From Pseudonocardiales bacterium (GTDB lineage Bacteria > Actinomycetota > Actinomycetes > Mycobacteriales > Jatrophihabitantaceae), in assembly GCA_025465405.1 (NCBI GenBank), contig JAODNL010000613.1, positions 1 through 7,759 of the forward strand: a stretch of DNA of 7,759 nucleotides, written 5' to 3'. Positions 6,199-7,759 of this stretch are shown one piece after another. The stretch's first letter is position 1; the number at the start of each line of letters is the position of its first letter. Both the position numbers and the translations under genes were made by a program. The notes beneath the pieces were generated by a model. The model searched no databases. It was not told where the DNA came from and was given only the letters and a program-made list of their open reading frames with translations.

Positions 6199-6338
6199 CA
6201 CCACAGTCGCCGAAGACCTGAGACCAAGGGGCACCCGAACTTGGGTTCGTCGCGCAGGTGGATCCGCCACCGGGCAACCGCGTGTCCTGTAGTGGCCAGC
6301 TGCTGAGGGTGAGGGATGAGGCGGCGAGCCGAGTTCGG
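6199..6338. other. Intergenic stretch between decayed gene and XRE gene
   Basis: 140 bases between two convergent 3' ends. A small CGAAC/GTTCG stem with a TTGG loop (6236-6249) is visible, without a T-run. No gene or convincing terminator is seen. Confidence 0.3.
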
Positions 6339-6614
6339 TCAGGCGGTCGCTGCGTTCGGCGCGACGTCGGGCAGGCCGTCGAGCGTGTGGGCGAGTGCTC
6401 CCAGGTCCAGCTCGAGGGCATGCGCGAGCGCTGCGACGGTGAAGAACGCCGGGGTCACGATGCGGCCGGTTTCGATCTTGCGCAGAGTCTCGACGGGGAT
6501 ACCGGCCGCGGCGGAGACGTCGACCATGCTGCGCGTGCCTCGTGCCGCACGCAGAGCCGCCCCGAGCAGGCGGCCACGTTCACGCTCGTGCGGGGTCAAG
6601 ATCGGACGCACCAT
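6339..6614 (-). CDS. XRE-family helix-turn-helix regulator
   Basis: The 91-residue product reads leftward from ATG (complement of 6612-6614) to TGA (complement of 6339-6341). Residues about 12-77 form a Cro/C1-type helix-turn-helix: LGAALRAARGTRSMVDVSAA (17-36), the turn AGIP, recognition helix VETLRKIETGRI (41-52), then PAFFTVAALAHALELDLGAL (55-74). The C-terminus (80-91) is short and unstructured, so it has no sensor domain. It would act as a small dimeric DNA-binding protein. It is divergent from the methionyl aminopeptidase gene. I recall similar XRE-MetAP pairs in other actinomycetes, so it probably controls that gene and itself through the palindrome at 6628-6637. The ribosome site is weak (ACGGAC directly before ATG). 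Confidence 0.85.
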   Translation of the reverse strand: MVRPILTPHERERGRLLGAALRAARGTRSMVDVSAAAGIPVETLRKIETGRIVTPAFFTVAALAHALELDLGALAHTLDGLPDVAPNAATA

Positions 6615-6627
6615 GTCCGTGATACTA

Positions 6628-6637
6628 ATACCGGTAT
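6628..6637. promoter_or_regulatory. Palindromic operator candidate, XRE-MetAP intergenic region
   Basis: ATACCGGTAT is a perfect 10-bp palindrome, unusually A/T-rich for this DNA, in the 55 bp between the divergent genes. CCGGTA recurs at 6645-6650, 14 bases further on in the same orientation. Candidate -10 elements overlap or flank it: TATAGA (6635-6640) rightward and TAGTAT (complement of 6622-6627) leftward. Neither has a good -35 box. Binding here would block both promoters, fitting autoregulation by the XRE protein (inference). Confidence 0.5.
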
Positions 6638-6669
6638 AGAAATCCCGGTAGGCGTTGGAGGTGCCGAGC

Positions 6670-7440
6670 GTGGTGGAGCTGAAGACGCCAGGCGAGATCG
6701 AGGCGATGGCCGCCGCAGGCGGGGTGGTCGCCCGCGCCCTGGCCGAGGTACGCGGCCACGCCGCAGTCGGAGATCGGCTACGGGATCTCGACCTGGTTGC
6801 GCGAGAGGTCCTGCGTGGCGCGCGAGCATCGTCGCCGTTCCTGGGCTACCAGCCGTCCTCCGCTCCGGCCCCTTACCCGGGGGTTGTGTGCCTGTCCGTC
6901 AACGACGCCGTCCTGCACGGCATCCCCACCGGTTACCGGCTGCGCGAGGGTGATCTGCTCAGCGTCGACTGCGGCGCCACGCTCGACGGCTGGACCGCCG
7001 ACGCGGCGATCTCGTTCTGCGTGGGTTCGACCTCAGACGACGACGCCCGTCTGCTCGAGCGCACCGAGCACGCCCTGCACGCCGCCATTGCAACAGCGCG
7101 AGACGGCGCCCGGATCGGTGACATCTCCAGCGCCATCGGCGCTATCGCGCGCGACGCGGGCTACGGCTTGCACACCGACTTCGGCGGGCACGGCGTTGGT
7201 CGCACCATGCACGAGAACCCCCACGTACCCAACGACGGCCGGTCAGGCCGCGGAATGCGGCTACGCGACGGGATGACGATCGCGATCGAACCGTGGTTCA
7301 TGGCCGGCGGCCGAGATGCCTACCGCATCGACGACGACGGATGGACGCTGCGCAGCGACGACGGGTCCCGCGGTGCCCACTTCGAACACACCATCGCCAT
7401 CACCGACGACCAACCACGCGTGCTCACGAGACTCGCGTGA
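6670..7440 (+). CDS. map: Type I methionyl aminopeptidase
   Basis: This 256-residue enzyme removes the initiator methionine from nascent proteins in the cytoplasm (M24A family, dinuclear metal site). All five metal ligands are visible at the expected spacing: Asp100 (LSVDCGATL), Asp111 (WTADAAIS), His174 (GGHGVGRTMH), Glu207 (AIEPWF) and Glu239 (HFEHT). The catalytic histidines His83 (NDAVLHGIP) and His181 (MHENPH) are also present. Numbering runs about 3-4 ahead of the E. coli enzyme. There is no N-terminal zinc-finger or SH3-binding extension, so it is the short, type Ia form of normal length. I chose GTG 6670, giving MVELKTPGEIEAM as in relatives, with GGAGG (6657-6661) 8 bases upstream; GTG 6661, TTG 6655 and GTG 6673 are alternatives. 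Pairing with a dedicated regulator suggests an accessory rather than the housekeeping copy (inference). Confidence 0.92.
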   Translation: MVELKTPGEIEAMAAAGGVVARALAEVRGHAAVGDRLRDLDLVAREVLRGARASSPFLGYQPSSAPAPYPGVVCLSVNDAVLHGIPTGYRLREGDLLSVDCGATLDGWTADAAISFCVGSTSDDDARLLERTEHALHAAIATARDGARIGDISSAIGAIARDAGYGLHTDFGGHGVGRTMHENPHVPNDGRSGRGMRLRDGMTIAIEPWFMAGGRDAYRIDDDGWTLRSDDGSRGAHFEHTIAITDDQPRVLTRLA

Positions 7441-7486
7441 GGCACCATTCGCCACGTCCACGACCCGCCGCGCTGCGCCGAGCAGG

Positions 7487-7743
7487 ATGAACCGACAGAT
7501 GTCGTTCGAGGCCATCGCCGACCGGCTGCTAAGCGAGCCCGCCGTCACCGACGGCAGAGGCTTTGGTACCTCCCCAGGTCTAGGCGTGCAGGGCCGAATC
7601 TTGGCAATGCTCGCGCGCGAGGAGTTCGTCGTGAAGCTCTTCGCCACCCGCTGCGCAGAACTCCTGGCAGATTCGCCCTCGCGCAGGAAGCCCTTACCTT
7701 CGTTCGTCCGCGGGCGAGCACGCAGTCGCGAGCAACTCCGTAA
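7487..7743 (+). pseudogene. TfoX-N-like (YjbR/MmcQ-type fold) gene with probable internal deletion
   Basis: From ATG 7487 (or in-frame ATG 7499, with AGGA 11 bases upstream) the product reads MSFEAIADRLLSEPAVTDGR, GFGTSPGLGVQGRILAML, AREEFVVKLFATRCAELLA. This fits the first half of the small TfoX N-terminal-domain proteins (about 110 residues) common in actinomycetes. Relatives then continue with a Gly/Pro-rich loop and a PM-EW-type motif before a last helix. Here that middle is absent. After about 7669 the sequence switches frame to RFALAQEALTFVRPR, which resembles the last helix and ends at TAA 7741-7743. In the original frame an Arg-rich tail runs past the window edge at 7759. I infer loss of roughly 25 codons with a frame change. 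It lies 46 bp after the aminopeptidase stop, in the same direction. Confidence 0.6.
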
Positions 7744-7759
7744 GCGATCCGCTACGGGA

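Noticed and set aside
6236..6249. Small CGAAC/GTTCG hairpin as terminator
   Set aside because: Only 5 bp, no T-run on either strand.
6258..6953. 231-codon plus-strand frame opposite the XRE gene
   Set aside because: Composition is shadow-like and it overlaps both the XRE gene and the start of map; the XRE frame has a clear helix-turn-helix.
1..7759. CRISPR array, transposase or integrase
   Set aside because: No regularly spaced repeats and no recombinase motifs were seen on either strand.

Overview
The window is high-GC DNA from an actinomycete (Actinomycetota). The evidence is GTG as well as ATG starts, strong AGGAGG ribosome sites, strong G/C preference at third codon positions, and gene families typical of that phylum (a BrkB/YihY-type C-terminus, a DUF3866-like C-terminus, and an XRE regulator beside a type I methionyl aminopeptidase). 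No RNA gene, insertion sequence, transposase or CRISPR array was seen.

Left part (1-4333): the 5' end of an unrecognised gene points left off the window. It is separated by about 400 bp of noncoding DNA, with several inverted repeats, from a two-gene operon pointing right. The first operon gene (561-3014) encodes an 817-residue protein. Its N-terminal half looks like a zinc-dependent phospholipase C/S1-P1-type metal centre, followed by a membrane segment and a C-terminal part of unknown function. The second (3011-4333) is coupled to it by a GTGA overlap. It encodes a 440-residue protein with a CARDB-like/immunoglobulin-like middle and no recognisable catalytic site. This pair is the most interesting content here.

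Middle part (4334-6200): a gene graveyard. It holds the 3' end of a BrkB/YihY membrane protein gene, a small unrecognised ORF, one apparently intact small membrane protein gene on the minus strand, a VOC (glyoxalase-like) gene lacking its 5' part, the 3' end of a DUF3866-like gene on the minus strand, and a further decayed plus-strand gene with an in-frame stop and a one-base frameshift. Almost everything left is a C-terminal coding end.

Right part (6201-7759): an XRE-family regulator gene and a complete type I methionyl aminopeptidase gene are divergently transcribed. They share a 55-bp intergenic region with a perfect 10-bp palindrome, a plausible operator. Downstream of the aminopeptidase is a TfoX-N-like gene that appears broken by an internal deletion.

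All family assignments are from reading the sequence and recalling family patterns; no database search was run.
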